From positions 1 through 38,928 of IMG/VR virus record IMGVR_UViG_3300030331_001891: a stretch of 38,928 nt of DNA. The stretch is one strand, 5' to 3'. The notes beneath the pieces were generated by a model. The model did not search any database. It saw only the letters and a program-made list of their open reading frames with translations, and had not been told where the DNA came from. Both the position numbers and the translations under genes were made by a program. The stretch's first letter is position 1; each line of letters starts with the position of its first letter. This stretch comes from a virus. Of the stretch, positions 13,710 to 22,113 are shown in pieces.

Positions 13710-15986
13710 ATGGAAAAAACAATGACAAAAGTAGCAATTATTGAATCAAAGCTCTCCCGAACTGATTGGGCAGATCGCTTTGATAGTGCGTTTGAGTTTG
13801 ACAGGTATGCCCTGTGTTCAGACGCTAGAAAGAAAAAGATTTTAAAAGCAGACGTAGATATAGAGATTAACCTTGATGATTACACTTGGGTAGTACTTGT
13901 TGGCTCAGAAGCCTTAAAGTATTACACAAGTGTAAATTCTATCACAGAGTATAGTGGTAGATGTGTAGAAGATAAGTTTCTTCCTGTAATCAACCCTGCT
14001 ATGCTTTCATTTAAACCTGAGGCAAAACCTTTATGGGAAGAAAGCAAAAAGAATATAAAAGAATTTATTAGTGGAGACTTGATAGTAGCACAAATAACAG
14101 AAGAACAAGCTTTGGGTATAGATACCGAAGAAGAAGCAAGAGAGTTCTTGCAGGCAGCACTCGACCACCCAAACAAGTTTATAGCACTCGACTCAGAGAC
14201 AACAGGACTTTATCCTAGAGATGGATATATGATTGGATTTAGTCTATCTTATAAGAAGGATATGGGTGCTTATATACTAACTGATGTTATAACGCCAGAC
14301 ATTGAAGAAATCATGCAAAAGATATTTGACACAAAGATAGTTGTGTTTCATAATGCTAAGTTTGATTTAGCTTTCTTTGAGTATCATTTCAACTTCAAGT
14401 TTCCACGCTTTGAAGATACTATGCTTCTTCACTACTGCTTGGAAGAGCAGCCAGGCACACACGGACTAAAACAACTTGCAATGAAGTATACACCTTACGG
14501 TGATTACGAGAAACCAATGCATGACTGGATTGATGGATATAGAAAGTCAAAAGGAATACTGAAAGGAGATTTTACTTGGGATAGTATTCCCTTTGAAGTT
14601 ATGAAAACATATGCTGCCATGGACGCAGTAGTAACTCTATTAGTATTTGAGAAATTATATCCAGCTGTTAAGAAGAATCCAAAACTATGGTCAGTATATG
14701 AAAATATATTAATACCTGGTTGTCGTTTTCTAACAGATATACAAGACCATGGAGTTCCTTTTGATAGAGACAGATTAGAAAAAGGAAGAGATTTGATGCA
14801 ATCAGAAATAGATGAAGCAGTAAACGAACTGTACGAATTTGAAGCAGTAGAAGACTTTGAAGCATATCATTTAAAACAGTTTAATCCAAACAGCACAGTA
14901 CAACTAAGACAACTACTGTTTGATTATGTAGGACTAAAACCTACTGGTAAAAAGACAGGCACAGGTGCAGACTCAACAGATGCAGAAGTGCTAAAACAAT
15001 TAGCAGAACAACATGAAATACCAAAGCATATTCTTAACATAAGACAAAAGTCAAAGATTAAGAATACATATTTGGATAAAATATTACCACAACTTGATAG
15101 AGATGATAGACTGCGTACAGGTTTCAATCTGCATGGTACAACATCGGGTCGTCTATCTTCTAGTGGTAAGATGAATATGCAACAAATACCTAGAGACAAT
15201 CCTATTGTTAAAGGTTGTATCAGAGCAAAAGAAGGCAACAAGATTGTTGCAATGGACTTAACGACAGCAGAAGTATATGTTGCAGCTGTGTTAGCAAAAG
15301 ATGAAAATCTTATGAATATATTTAGAGAGGGTGGTAACTTTCATAGTAATATTGCTAAGTTAGTATTTTCACTCCCTTGTGAAGCTGATGAAGTGGCTGA
15401 ACATTATGCCACAGAAAGACAGGCTGCAAAAGCCGTAACATTCGGTATTATGTATGGAGCTGGCCCTGCAAAGATATCTCAACAGGTTACTGGAGATTCA
15501 GGTAGTTATTTTAGTAAACAACAAGCACAAGAAGTTATTGATGATTACTTTAGACAGTTCCATAGACTAAAGAAATGGATAGATACTTCTAGTAAATTTA
15601 TTATGGACAATGGATTTATTTATTCTGCTTTAGGTAGAAAAAGAAGATTACCAAATGTAAACTCTGATAATGCAGGCATACAAGGACATGAAGTTAGGTC
15701 AGGCATGAATTTTTTAGTTCAGTCTGTGGCTTCTGATATTAACTTATTGGGTGCTATTGATGCGCATGATGAACTCAAAGGTAAACCAGCAAAAATATTT
15801 GCACTTGTACATGATTCAATATTAGCAGAAGTAGAGGAATCATATGTTGATGAGTATTGTGAAATACTAAAAAGAAATGTTCAAAAGGATAGAGGATTTA
15901 GTATTCCAGGTTGCCCTGTAGGGTGTGATTTTGATGTGCATGATGATTACTCTCTTGGCAAGTTTGAAGCCAAGTATGATATATGA
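13710..15986 (+). CDS. polA: Family A DNA polymerase with 3'-5' exonuclease
   Basis: A 758-residue replicative polymerase. The proofreading domain has Exo I D161-x-E163 (IALDSETTG), Exo II FHNAKFD and Exo III YAAMD. Polymerase motif A is at D516 (MDLTTAEVYVA, where most relatives have DYSQIELR). Motif B is R570-Q-A-A-K574-A-V-T-F578-G-I-M-Y582. Motif C is H701-D702-S703, with Ser where many family A enzymes have Glu. F578 is equivalent to E. coli Pol I Phe762, the wild-type residue at a site linked to fidelity and ddNTP discrimination. No 5' nuclease domain; that activity is at 24434-25297. Confidence 0.95.
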   Translation: MEKTMTKVAIIESKLSRTDWADRFDSAFEFDRYALCSDARKKKILKADVDIEINLDDYTWVVLVGSEALKYYTSVNSITEYSGRCVEDKFLPVINPAMLSFKPEAKPLWEESKKNIKEFISGDLIVAQITEEQALGIDTEEEAREFLQAALDHPNKFIALDSETTGLYPRDGYMIGFSLSYKKDMGAYILTDVITPDIEEIMQKIFDTKIVVFHNAKFDLAFFEYHFNFKFPRFEDTMLLHYCLEEQPGTHGLKQLAMKYTPYGDYEKPMHDWIDGYRKSKGILKGDFTWDSIPFEVMKTYAAMDAVVTLLVFEKLYPAVKKNPKLWSVYENILIPGCRFLTDIQDHGVPFDRDRLEKGRDLMQSEIDEAVNELYEFEAVEDFEAYHLKQFNPNSTVQLRQLLFDYVGLKPTGKKTGTGADSTDAEVLKQLAEQHEIPKHILNIRQKSKIKNTYLDKILPQLDRDDRLRTGFNLHGTTSGRLSSSGKMNMQQIPRDNPIVKGCIRAKEGNKIVAMDLTTAEVYVAAVLAKDENLMNIFREGGNFHSNIAKLVFSLPCEADEVAEHYATERQAAKAVTFGIMYGAGPAKISQQVTGDSGSYFSKQQAQEVIDDYFRQFHRLKKWIDTSSKFIMDNGFIYSALGRKRRLPNVNSDNAGIQGHEVRSGMNFLVQSVASDINLLGAIDAHDELKGKPAKIFALVHDSILAEVEESYVDEYCEILKRNVQKDRGFSIPGCPVGCDFDVHDDYSLGKFEAKYDI

Positions 15987-16455
15987 TAAGATAGTATTTC
16001 CTGTATTTACAATCCATACTGATGATGTTGTATTATCAGATGGATTACTTTGGATTGAAAACAAAGTATTAGACGATACAAATATGAAAGGAGAAACACT
16101 TGGTATGAGAAGATTACAGTCGCCTATGAATAGTATATATCCTTTGAAGTATATGATAAAAGATATACCTGCCCTTCTTAGACATAAAGGCAGTAATTAT
16201 ATTGACAATGCAGGATATGTATTTACAAAAGAAAAAACAATAACAACACAGTTAAAGTATCATAAGATACTAAGAACTGATAAGAAAGGAGTAGCTAGTA
16301 TACTTTGGATAAAGGATTGCCCTTTTCCTTTTACACTAGATAGACCTTTGAAAGATACAGAAACATGGGCAGGCATACTCTATAGACAGGGTATGCCTTG
16401 GGTTTTGTATTCTACATCAAATAAAAAAGAAAAAGATTCTTGGAGAAAGATATGA
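15976..16455 (+). CDS. Hypothetical protein, 159 aa
   Basis: ATG 15976 (MIYDKIVFPVFTIHTDD) overlaps the polymerase end by 11 nt; the open frame reaches 15925 but would overlap much further. It has beta-rich segments (KGVASILWIKDCPFPFTLD) and ends with a basic tail after AGILYRQGMPWVLYSTSN. I recall similar C-terminal patterns in hypothetical proteins beside marine-phage polymerases, but no function. No membrane helix or catalytic motif. Confidence 0.7.
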   Translation: MIYDKIVFPVFTIHTDDVVLSDGLLWIENKVLDDTNMKGETLGMRRLQSPMNSIYPLKYMIKDIPALLRHKGSNYIDNAGYVFTKEKTITTQLKYHKILRTDKKGVASILWIKDCPFPFTLDRPLKDTETWAGILYRQGMPWVLYSTSNKKEKDSWRKI

Positions 16456-16742
16456 AAAAATTATTATTTTGGGTCATTGACTGTTGGCGTTTAGTCATGG
16501 ACAATAGATTCAATCCACTTAGACATATACCTGACCCTTCAATACAAGCATACTTTACATTAGTGCTGTTTGTACTTTGGTCAGTAATATTTGGTTTCAT
16601 AGCAACTTACTATATGGGTTGGTATGGCTATAATACTCTTACTTCTATAATAGTGCATTTATCTATTATAATACCAATAATATTTACTAATATTATTTTT
16701 AAAGAAGCAGAAGAGAATGGCTCTAAGTGGGTAAAAAGATGA
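16452..16742 (+). CDS. Two-pass membrane protein, 96 aa
   Basis: ATG 16452 is chosen because GGAGA (16442-16446) precedes it; TTG 16440 is the alternative. The N-terminus is soluble (DNRFNPLRHIPDPSIQ). Then come hydrophobic segments at about residues 35-55 (FTLVLFVLWSVIFGFIATYY) and 62-82 (TSIIVHLSIIIPIIFTNIIF) and a charged tail. The LPDPT/IPDPS element before a helix is shared with the 1211 membrane protein. Function unknown. ATGA overlap with the next gene. Confidence 0.65.
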   Translation: MKKLLFWVIDCWRLVMDNRFNPLRHIPDPSIQAYFTLVLFVLWSVIFGFIATYYMGWYGYNTLTSIIVHLSIIIPIIFTNIIFKEAEENGSKWVKR

Positions 16743-17248
16743 TACATGTAGTAGATAGTTTATTCCCTGAACATTTATTAAAACATTTTAGAACTACAAT
16801 AAATAGAGGCACTGCTCCATTTGTTAGTGGTTATGATTCGAAAGAGGGAGAAGGGTATTTTGAATGGGAAGAAGAACATGAGCATAAAACAATGTGCAGG
16901 GGAATATTAGAAAAAGCTTCTCAGTATGAAAATATACCTAGTGATGTACTAGGGTATGAATATTGGACTCATGTAAATACAAAACCAAATGATATGCACC
17001 AAGACAAAGATGAAGTAGCATATCTAAAACATGGAATTAGTAGGTTTCCTTTATTCTCTACAGTATTTTATTTAGAGATTGAAAATCTATACGGAGGTGA
17101 GTTAGTGTTTGAAGATGGTATAGAAATTGTGCCAAAACCAAATAGATTAGTAATATTTAAGAAAGGACTAGAACATAGAGTCCGCAGTTTTGATGGCCAT
17201 AGAGTATCTATAGCTGTAAACCCCTGGAGTACAAAATTATATAAATGA
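16739..17248 (+). CDS. 2OG-Fe(II) oxygenase, second of three
   Basis: A 169-residue dioxygenase-fold protein. ATG 16739 gives the ATGA overlap; the frame extends upstream to 16727. Fe(II) ligands are His87-x-Asp89 (MHQDKDE) and His146 (LEHRV), with Arg155 (HRVSIAV) as the likely 2-oxoglutarate ligand. The GGELVFEDG and NRLVIFKKG segments are typical of the beta-helix core. The substrate is unknown. It is directly followed by a third oxygenase and a DNA methyltransferase. Confidence 0.8.
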   Translation: MIHVVDSLFPEHLLKHFRTTINRGTAPFVSGYDSKEGEGYFEWEEEHEHKTMCRGILEKASQYENIPSDVLGYEYWTHVNTKPNDMHQDKDEVAYLKHGISRFPLFSTVFYLEIENLYGGELVFEDGIEIVPKPNRLVIFKKGLEHRVRSFDGHRVSIAVNPWSTKLYK

Positions 17249-17823
17249 GAAGTGTAGTAGAAAGACCGTTTTATTTTTGGGATAGTGTATTACCAAATGA
17301 AGCCTGCGATATGATAATCAAAGAAGGATTAGCTTTAGATAATTTTAAACCAGCAGGAGTAAATAGTGATAATATAGCTGACCCAGAATTAAGACAGGGT
17401 AGCATAGGTTGGTTTGATAAAGACCACACAGTAGATAAACTATTAAGAAGTTATGTGGGCACAGCAAATACAGAAGCTATGTGGAACTATGTAATAACAG
17501 AAAGTGAAAAAGTACAGTTTTCTATATATGGATTACAGTCTAGATATGGGTGGCATAGAGATACTGATGTTACACTACCAGATGGTGTACCAGTAAGAAA
17601 ACTATCAGTTACTGTACAACTTAGTCACCCAGATGATTATGAAGGTGGAGACTTTCAGATAAAAAACTTTTTTGGGCATGAACTAACAGATAATGCAGAA
17701 CAACTACGAAATAGAGGAACTATAGTAGTGTTTCCTTCTTTTTTAGTTCATCAAGTAGTTCCCGTAACAAAAGGTACTAGATACTCATTGGTGCAGTGGT
17801 ATAGTGGGCCTGACTGGAGATGA
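17245..17823 (+). CDS. 2OG-Fe(II) oxygenase, third of three (PKHD-type-like)
   Basis: A 192-residue protein. Fe(II) ligands His104-x-Asp106 (YGWHRDTD) and His169 (FLVHQVVPV), and Arg179 (KGTRYSLVQW) for 2-oxoglutarate. The intervening LSVTVQLSHPDDYEGGDFQI is typical of PKHD/YbiX-like hydroxylases. It is the most canonical of the three oxygenases here. ATGA overlaps on both sides join it to oxygenase 2 and the methyltransferase. Substrate unknown; protein, nucleotide or DNA are all possible. Confidence 0.86.
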   Translation: MRSVVERPFYFWDSVLPNEACDMIIKEGLALDNFKPAGVNSDNIADPELRQGSIGWFDKDHTVDKLLRSYVGTANTEAMWNYVITESEKVQFSIYGLQSRYGWHRDTDVTLPDGVPVRKLSVTVQLSHPDDYEGGDFQIKNFFGHELTDNAEQLRNRGTIVVFPSFLVHQVVPVTKGTRYSLVQWYSGPDWR

Positions 17824-18290
17824 GACATAAATACGACTATTATCAAACACCAGAGTGGTGTTATGAACATTTACCCATAAATTGGAGTCAATTCAAGACT
17901 GCATTAGAACCTTGTTCTGGTGATGATAGAATAGTAAATTTTCTACAAAATAAAGGAGTACAAACAGATTGGTGTGAAATACAGAAGGGAAAAGACTTCT
18001 TTGACCATGATGGAGAATATGATTTAGTTTTTACTAATCCTCCATTTAGTTTGGCACAAGAATTTATTGAGCATAGTATGACAATGGCTCCAACAGTAAT
18101 AATGTTATTACGAATAAATTTCTTGGGATCGCAAGCAAGATACCCTTTTTGGAATCAGTTTCCTCCTGATGGATTGTACATACTAAGTAAAAGACCCTCG
18201 TTTACAGGAAAAGGAACAGACTCTATTGACTATGCTTGGTTTGTATGGAGTGATATAAAAGAGTTGCAAGGACTCCACTGGATAAAATGA
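17820..18290 (+). CDS. DNA adenine-type methyltransferase
   Basis: A 156-residue small SAM-dependent methyltransferase. YYQTPEWCYEHL opens it, ALEPCSGDDRIV is the SAM-binding motif I and FTNPPFSLAQEF is catalytic motif IV (NPPF, as in N6-adenine and N4-cytosine enzymes). A later KRPSFTGKGTDS segment recalls phage Dam-like proteins. It has no obvious target-recognition domain, so specificity cannot be predicted. It could protect phage DNA from host restriction. It is in one coupled block with two oxygenases and a helicase. Confidence 0.75.
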   Translation: MRHKYDYYQTPEWCYEHLPINWSQFKTALEPCSGDDRIVNFLQNKGVQTDWCEIQKGKDFFDHDGEYDLVFTNPPFSLAQEFIEHSMTMAPTVIMLLRINFLGSQARYPFWNQFPPDGLYILSKRPSFTGKGTDSIDYAWFVWSDIKELQGLHWIK

Positions 18291-19567
18291 AAGCTGTACT
18301 TAGTGACAGAATATACATGGAAGTTCTTCCGCACACGCAGAAGAAGATTGATGATGAATTAACATATGCTATTCCATCTTTCAAGTTTAATGACCCACCT
18401 TTTATAATAAAAAATATGGCATTAATTAGACCTGGTATGATAGCTATACCGATAGGTAGACAGGATTTAATACCAAACGACTACGAAATAGTCGACAAGC
18501 GTATAGAGAAACCTGTAGAGTTTCCTGAATTTGCATTTGATTTGCGTGAAAGTCAACAGTTAGTATATGATGAAGTAAAAGATAGTGCAATAATAAACGC
18601 TTGGGTCAGTTGGGGAAAGACATTTACAGCTTTAGCAATAGCTGGTAAGTTAGGTCAGAAAACACTTGTAGTAACACATACCGTCCCTTTGCGGAAGCAG
18701 TGGGAAAATGAAGTAAAGAAAGTCTTTGGGTTTGAACCAGGAATAGTTGGTAGTGGAAATTTCAAAATTTCACCTCCGATTGTAGTAGGGAATATACAAT
18801 CTTTATACAAAAAAATTAAAGAGTTGAGACAAGAATTTGGAACAATCATACTAGATGAAATGCATCATGTATCATCTTCAACATTTTCAAGAGTTATAGA
18901 TAAGTCCTGTGCTAGATATAAAATAGGACTTACAGGCACCTTACAAAGAAAAGATGGTAAACATGTTGTCTTTAGAGATTATTTTGGAGACAATGTTTTT
19001 AAACCACCAAAGGAAAACTTTATGGTGCCAAAAATTGATATTCTACAACTACCTATAAGGTTTATTGACGGAACATCAATCCCATGGGCTAATCGAGTAA
19101 ATGAATTAGCCTATAACCCAGAGTACCAACACTCTATAGCTATGGCTGCTGCATCATATGCTGCCAAAGGTCATAAAGTGTTAGTAGTATCTGATAGAGT
19201 AGATTTCCTAAAAAACTGTGCGAAACTCACTGGTGATAATGCAGTTTATGTAACGGGAGATATACCACACGAAGAAAGACCAGAAATACTTCAACAGATT
19301 TATAAAGATAAAGACATACTGTATGGGACACAATCAATATTCTCAGAAGGTATTTCTTTAAATATTCTAAGCTGTTTGATACTGGCAACACCAGTAAATA
19401 ATGAGCCTCTACTTACTCAGCTAATCGGAAGAGTAATTAGAGATTACGAAGGAAAACAACAACCCGCAATAGTAGATATTAATTTAATTGGAAAAACTGC
19501 AAAGAGACAGGCTAGTCAACGACTGGGCTACTATATTAAACAAGGGTATGAAATATCAACCTTGTAA
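18287..19567 (+). CDS. SF2 helicase, UvsW-like
   Basis: A 426-residue superfamily 2 helicase similar to T4 UvsW, which unwinds recombination intermediates and R-loops. Motif I is AWVSWGKTFTA (the usual Gly before GKT is Trp). Ia is TLVVTHTVPLRKQW, II is IILDEMHH, III is IGLTGTLQRKDG, V is YGTQSIFSEGISL and VI is LLTQLIGRVIR. The N-terminal 90 residues hold a small accessory domain. It overlaps the methyltransferase by ATGA. It fits recombination-dependent replication with the SbcC/SbcD-like pair downstream. Confidence 0.9.
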   Translation: MKAVLSDRIYMEVLPHTQKKIDDELTYAIPSFKFNDPPFIIKNMALIRPGMIAIPIGRQDLIPNDYEIVDKRIEKPVEFPEFAFDLRESQQLVYDEVKDSAIINAWVSWGKTFTALAIAGKLGQKTLVVTHTVPLRKQWENEVKKVFGFEPGIVGSGNFKISPPIVVGNIQSLYKKIKELRQEFGTIILDEMHHVSSSTFSRVIDKSCARYKIGLTGTLQRKDGKHVVFRDYFGDNVFKPPKENFMVPKIDILQLPIRFIDGTSIPWANRVNELAYNPEYQHSIAMAAASYAAKGHKVLVVSDRVDFLKNCAKLTGDNAVYVTGDIPHEERPEILQQIYKDKDILYGTQSIFSEGISLNILSCLILATPVNNEPLLTQLIGRVIRDYEGKQQPAIVDINLIGKTAKRQASQRLGYYIKQGYEISTL

Positions 19568-19587
19568 AGACCTCCGAAAAATATTAC

Positions 19588-19616
19588 TTGACACGAGTTA
19601 AAAAATTTGTTATAAT
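19588..19616 (+). promoter_or_regulatory. Sigma70-type promoter P6
   Basis: TTGACA (19588-19593), 17-nt spacer, TATAAT (19611-19616), same context as P4 and P5. Unlike the others, the next ATG (19619) begins only three bases after the -10, upstream of the predicted +1 near 19623. Transcripts from P6 would therefore lack that ATG and may serve the SSB gene and beyond. Confidence 0.82.
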
Positions 19617-19618
19617 AT

Positions 19619-20017
19619 ATGATAAAATATAATTGGGAAAAGATATTAAGAGAAACGAAAGGCGATAGTGTTTCAATTCTCACTATTATCCACCTCTTGA
19701 CTTACAAGAGAATCCCAGCCAGCCGAAAGGACAAAACATATAAGTACTTTGGGAAGTCATTTCTCGGGGATAGCTTTCTGTGTAATCCACGACAGTTGCT
19801 GGTAGAAAGAAGAAATTACAGTAATCAAGAAGCTGCAGAATATATTGCAGTTGCTTCATTTCGTAATTACTTTGAATTTATGCAATCAGGTAAGACAACA
19901 CTAGAGTTGCTACACTTACCTGTTGACACAACGATAGTAAATCGCAACAGACTGCTTCATCTCAAAGATGGTCTAGTACACTTTAAGTTTGAAGATAACG
20001 CTAATTGGAGAAAATAA
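19619..20017 (+). CDS. Hypothetical protein, 132 aa
   Basis: Begins MIKYNWEKILRETKGD at ATG 19619. No other usable start is near, although this ATG lies inside the P6 initiation region, so its translation may depend on read-through transcripts. It contains basic stretches (TYKRIPASRKDKTYKYFG) and a helical middle (NQEAAEYIAVASFRNYFEF). It ends WRK just before the SSB gene. A nucleic-acid-related role is possible from charge and position; no family is recognised. Confidence 0.65.
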   Translation: MIKYNWEKILRETKGDSVSILTIIHLLTYKRIPASRKDKTYKYFGKSFLGDSFLCNPRQLLVERRNYSNQEAAEYIAVASFRNYFEFMQSGKTTLELLHLPVDTTIVNRNRLLHLKDGLVHFKFEDNANWRK

Positions 20018-20653
20018 ATGGCAATAAAATTTAACCAGGCCCAAGGGTCTGCTAAAAAAGAAAAGATAGACCAGTATACCTACAAAGAAGGAGACAATAA
20101 GTTTCGTTTAGTAGGAGATATACTGCCTAGATATGTTTACTGGATTAAAGGCGAAAACAATAAAAACATTCCTATGGAGTGTCTTGCTTTCGATAGAGAT
20201 ACAGAAACTTTCAATAACAAGGATAAGGACTATGTAAGAGAGTTCTTTCCTGACTTAAAATGTGGTTGGGCATACGCTATTCAAGCTATTGACCCAGCTG
20301 ATGGCAATGTAAAAGTTGTTAATCTTAAGAAAAAACTCATGGAACAGATAATGGTTGCCGCAGAAGATTTAGGCGATCCAACCGACCCTGAAACAGGTTG
20401 GGACGTTTGTTTTCAAAGAGTAAAAACAGGGCCTATGGCTTTCAATGTAGAGTATAGATTACAGGCTCTTAAATGTAAACCAAGACCTTTGACTGAAGAA
20501 GAACAAACAGCTATAGCTGGTTTGCGTTCTATGGACGATGTTCTTCCAAGACCAACAGCAGATGCTCAGTTAGAGCTACTGCAAAGAGTAACTCAGCCTG
20601 AAGATGGAGCAGAAGCACCATCTGATGTAGATAGTGAGTTCAGTATTAGTTAG
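20018..20653 (+). CDS. Single-stranded DNA-binding protein, gp32-like
   Basis: A 211-residue protein. YTYKEGDNKFRLVGDI followed by YVYWIKG matches the start of T4 gp32-type OB cores (eG.nkiR...Y.hw.k). Further strands include CGWAYAIQAIDP and GPMAFNVEYRLQALKC. The typical gp32 zinc cysteines are not arranged as in T4. The C-terminal tail is acidic (EDGAEAPSDVDSEFS), as SSBs use to recruit partners. It would coat ssDNA at the fork and in recombination. ATG 20018 immediately follows the previous stop. Confidence 0.78.
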   Translation: MAIKFNQAQGSAKKEKIDQYTYKEGDNKFRLVGDILPRYVYWIKGENNKNIPMECLAFDRDTETFNNKDKDYVREFFPDLKCGWAYAIQAIDPADGNVKVVNLKKKLMEQIMVAAEDLGDPTDPETGWDVCFQRVKTGPMAFNVEYRLQALKCKPRPLTEEEQTAIAGLRSMDDVLPRPTADAQLELLQRVTQPEDGAEAPSDVDSEFSIS

Positions 20654-20662
20654 GAGATAATT

Positions 20663-21169
20663 ATGATAGGAGTAGGAGAACAATTTCCAAATATGCATCT
20701 TATAGGTGTAAATGTAGACAATACATTCATGGATATAGATATGTTAACACCAGATGATTGGCATGTAATATATTTTTATCCCAAAGATTTTACTTTCATT
20801 TGCCCTACTGAAATAACAGCTATGGATATTTTAGTAGAAGAAGCAGATGTTATTGGAATCAGTGGAGACAATGAATTTTGCAAAGTAGCATGGAAAACTG
20901 CTGATGGTAGAATAAGAAATATTAAACATATTCTTGCTGCCGACTGTGGTTTAGTATTAGCTAATAAATTAGGAATAGTGGACAAAAACGAAAATGTTTG
21001 TCTTAGAGCAACCTACATAGTTGACCCTGATGGAGTAATCCAACATGTATCAGTTAACGCACTAGATACAGGCAGAAATGCTGAAGAAATCCTTAGAACT
21101 TTACAAGCACTTAAATCAGGTGGACTCACCGGGTGTTCTTGGCAACCTGAGGACGAATTTGTAGCGTGA
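20663..21169 (+). CDS. Peroxiredoxin, AhpC/TSA family
   Basis: A 168-residue thiol peroxidase that would reduce H2O2 and organic peroxides. The active site is FYPKDFTFICPTE with the peroxidatic Cys47 and Thr44. A resolving Cys158 in TGCSWQPEDEF makes it a 2-Cys type. IYFYP, VIGISGD and YIVDPDG are further family marks. The C-terminal YF tail of sensitive AhpC is absent, so it may resist over-oxidation. AGGAGA precedes ATG 20663. It sits among replication genes, a candidate auxiliary metabolic gene for oxidative stress; the reductant is unknown. Confidence 0.93.
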   Translation: MIGVGEQFPNMHLIGVNVDNTFMDIDMLTPDDWHVIYFYPKDFTFICPTEITAMDILVEEADVIGISGDNEFCKVAWKTADGRIRNIKHILAADCGLVLANKLGIVDKNENVCLRATYIVDPDGVIQHVSVNALDTGRNAEEILRTLQALKSGGLTGCSWQPEDEFVA

Positions 21170-22113
21170 TTTTATTTACAGCAGACTGGCATATTAAGTT
21201 AGGTCAAAAGAATGTACCAATGGCATGGGCATGTACTAGATACAAGCTTTTCTTTGAGGCTATCATGGATTTGGAGCCTGATTTTGAAATGCATATCATT
21301 GGTGGAGACTTATTTGATAGAGTGCCTTCCATGGACGAACTCACACTTTACTTTGATTTTGTGAGAGGAGTTAACATACCAACAATTATATTTGATGGTA
21401 ACCATGAAGCGACTAAGAAAAACAAGACTTTCTTTTCTAATCTTAAGAGAGCCACGTATGCTGTAAATCCTTTAGTTGAGATTGTAGATGAAACTACTGA
21501 GTATGACTGGGGTACTATACTCCCTTATGCAGACCTACATAAGAAAGGCTCAATAGAAAAATGCAATCCTAACAAACCTCTGTATACTCATGTGAGAGGA
21601 GAGATACCACCTCATGTAACTCCAGAGGTAGACCTGGATAGATTTAATAACTTTCCTGTAGTTTTTGCGGGTGACCTACACAGCCACTCCAATACGCAGA
21701 GAAATATAGTCTACCCAGGTAGTCCTATGACTACATCTTTTCATAGAGATTTGGTTACAACAGGATATTTGATTATAAATGATGATAATAGTTGGACGTG
21801 GGACACATTCAATCTACCGCAACTTCTTAGAAAAACTGTAGACACTGAAAGTGAAATGATAGCGTCCGACTTTCATCACACCATTTATGAGATAGAGGGA
21901 GATGTAGCTGATTTAGCAAATATTAAAAACTCCGAACTGCTTGATAAGAAAGTAGTAAAACGAAGTACTGAAGCTACACTCAATCTCAAAGAAATGACAA
22001 TAGACGAGGAGTTAGTAGAGTACATGAGTGCTATACTAAATCTAAATGATAACAAGATAAAACAAATAATGGGAGTGTTTAATGATTACTCTAAAAACGC
22101 TACGCTGGGATAA
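21166..22113 (+). CDS. SbcD/gp47-like recombination nuclease
   Basis: A 315-residue calcineurin-like phosphoesterase. Motifs: TADWHIK (I), HIIGGDLFDR (II), FDGNHEATKK (III) and VFAGDLHSHSN (HxH). It partners with the 22082 ATPase in an SbcCD/Mre11-Rad50/gp47-gp46 complex that resects DNA ends. GTG 21166 overlaps the previous stop (GTGA); no ATG is near. The C-terminal third (about residues 220-315) is a capping domain. It overlaps the partner gene by 32 nt, which suits stoichiometric expression. Confidence 0.92.
   Translation: MILFTADWHIKLGQKNVPMAWACTRYKLFFEAIMDLEPDFEMHIIGGDLFDRVPSMDELTLYFDFVRGVNIPTIIFDGNHEATKKNKTFFSNLKRATYAVNPLVEIVDETTEYDWGTILPYADLHKKGSIEKCNPNKPLYTHVRGEIPPHVTPEVDLDRFNNFPVVFAGDLHSHSNTQRNIVYPGSPMTTSFHRDLVTTGYLIINDDNSWTWDTFNLPQLLRKTVDTESEMIASDFHHTIYEIEGDVADLANIKNSELLDKKVVKRSTEATLNLKEMTIDEELVEYMSAILNLNDNKIKQIMGVFNDYSKNATLG

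Noticed and set aside
14924-15241. Minus-strand frame inside the DNA polymerase
   Set aside because: It lies wholly under polymerase-coding sequence with no start signal; shadow.
15925-15975. Upstream extension of the 159-aa gene
   Set aside because: It would overlap the polymerase by 62 nt without a ribosome binding site; the closer ATG 15976 is more economical.
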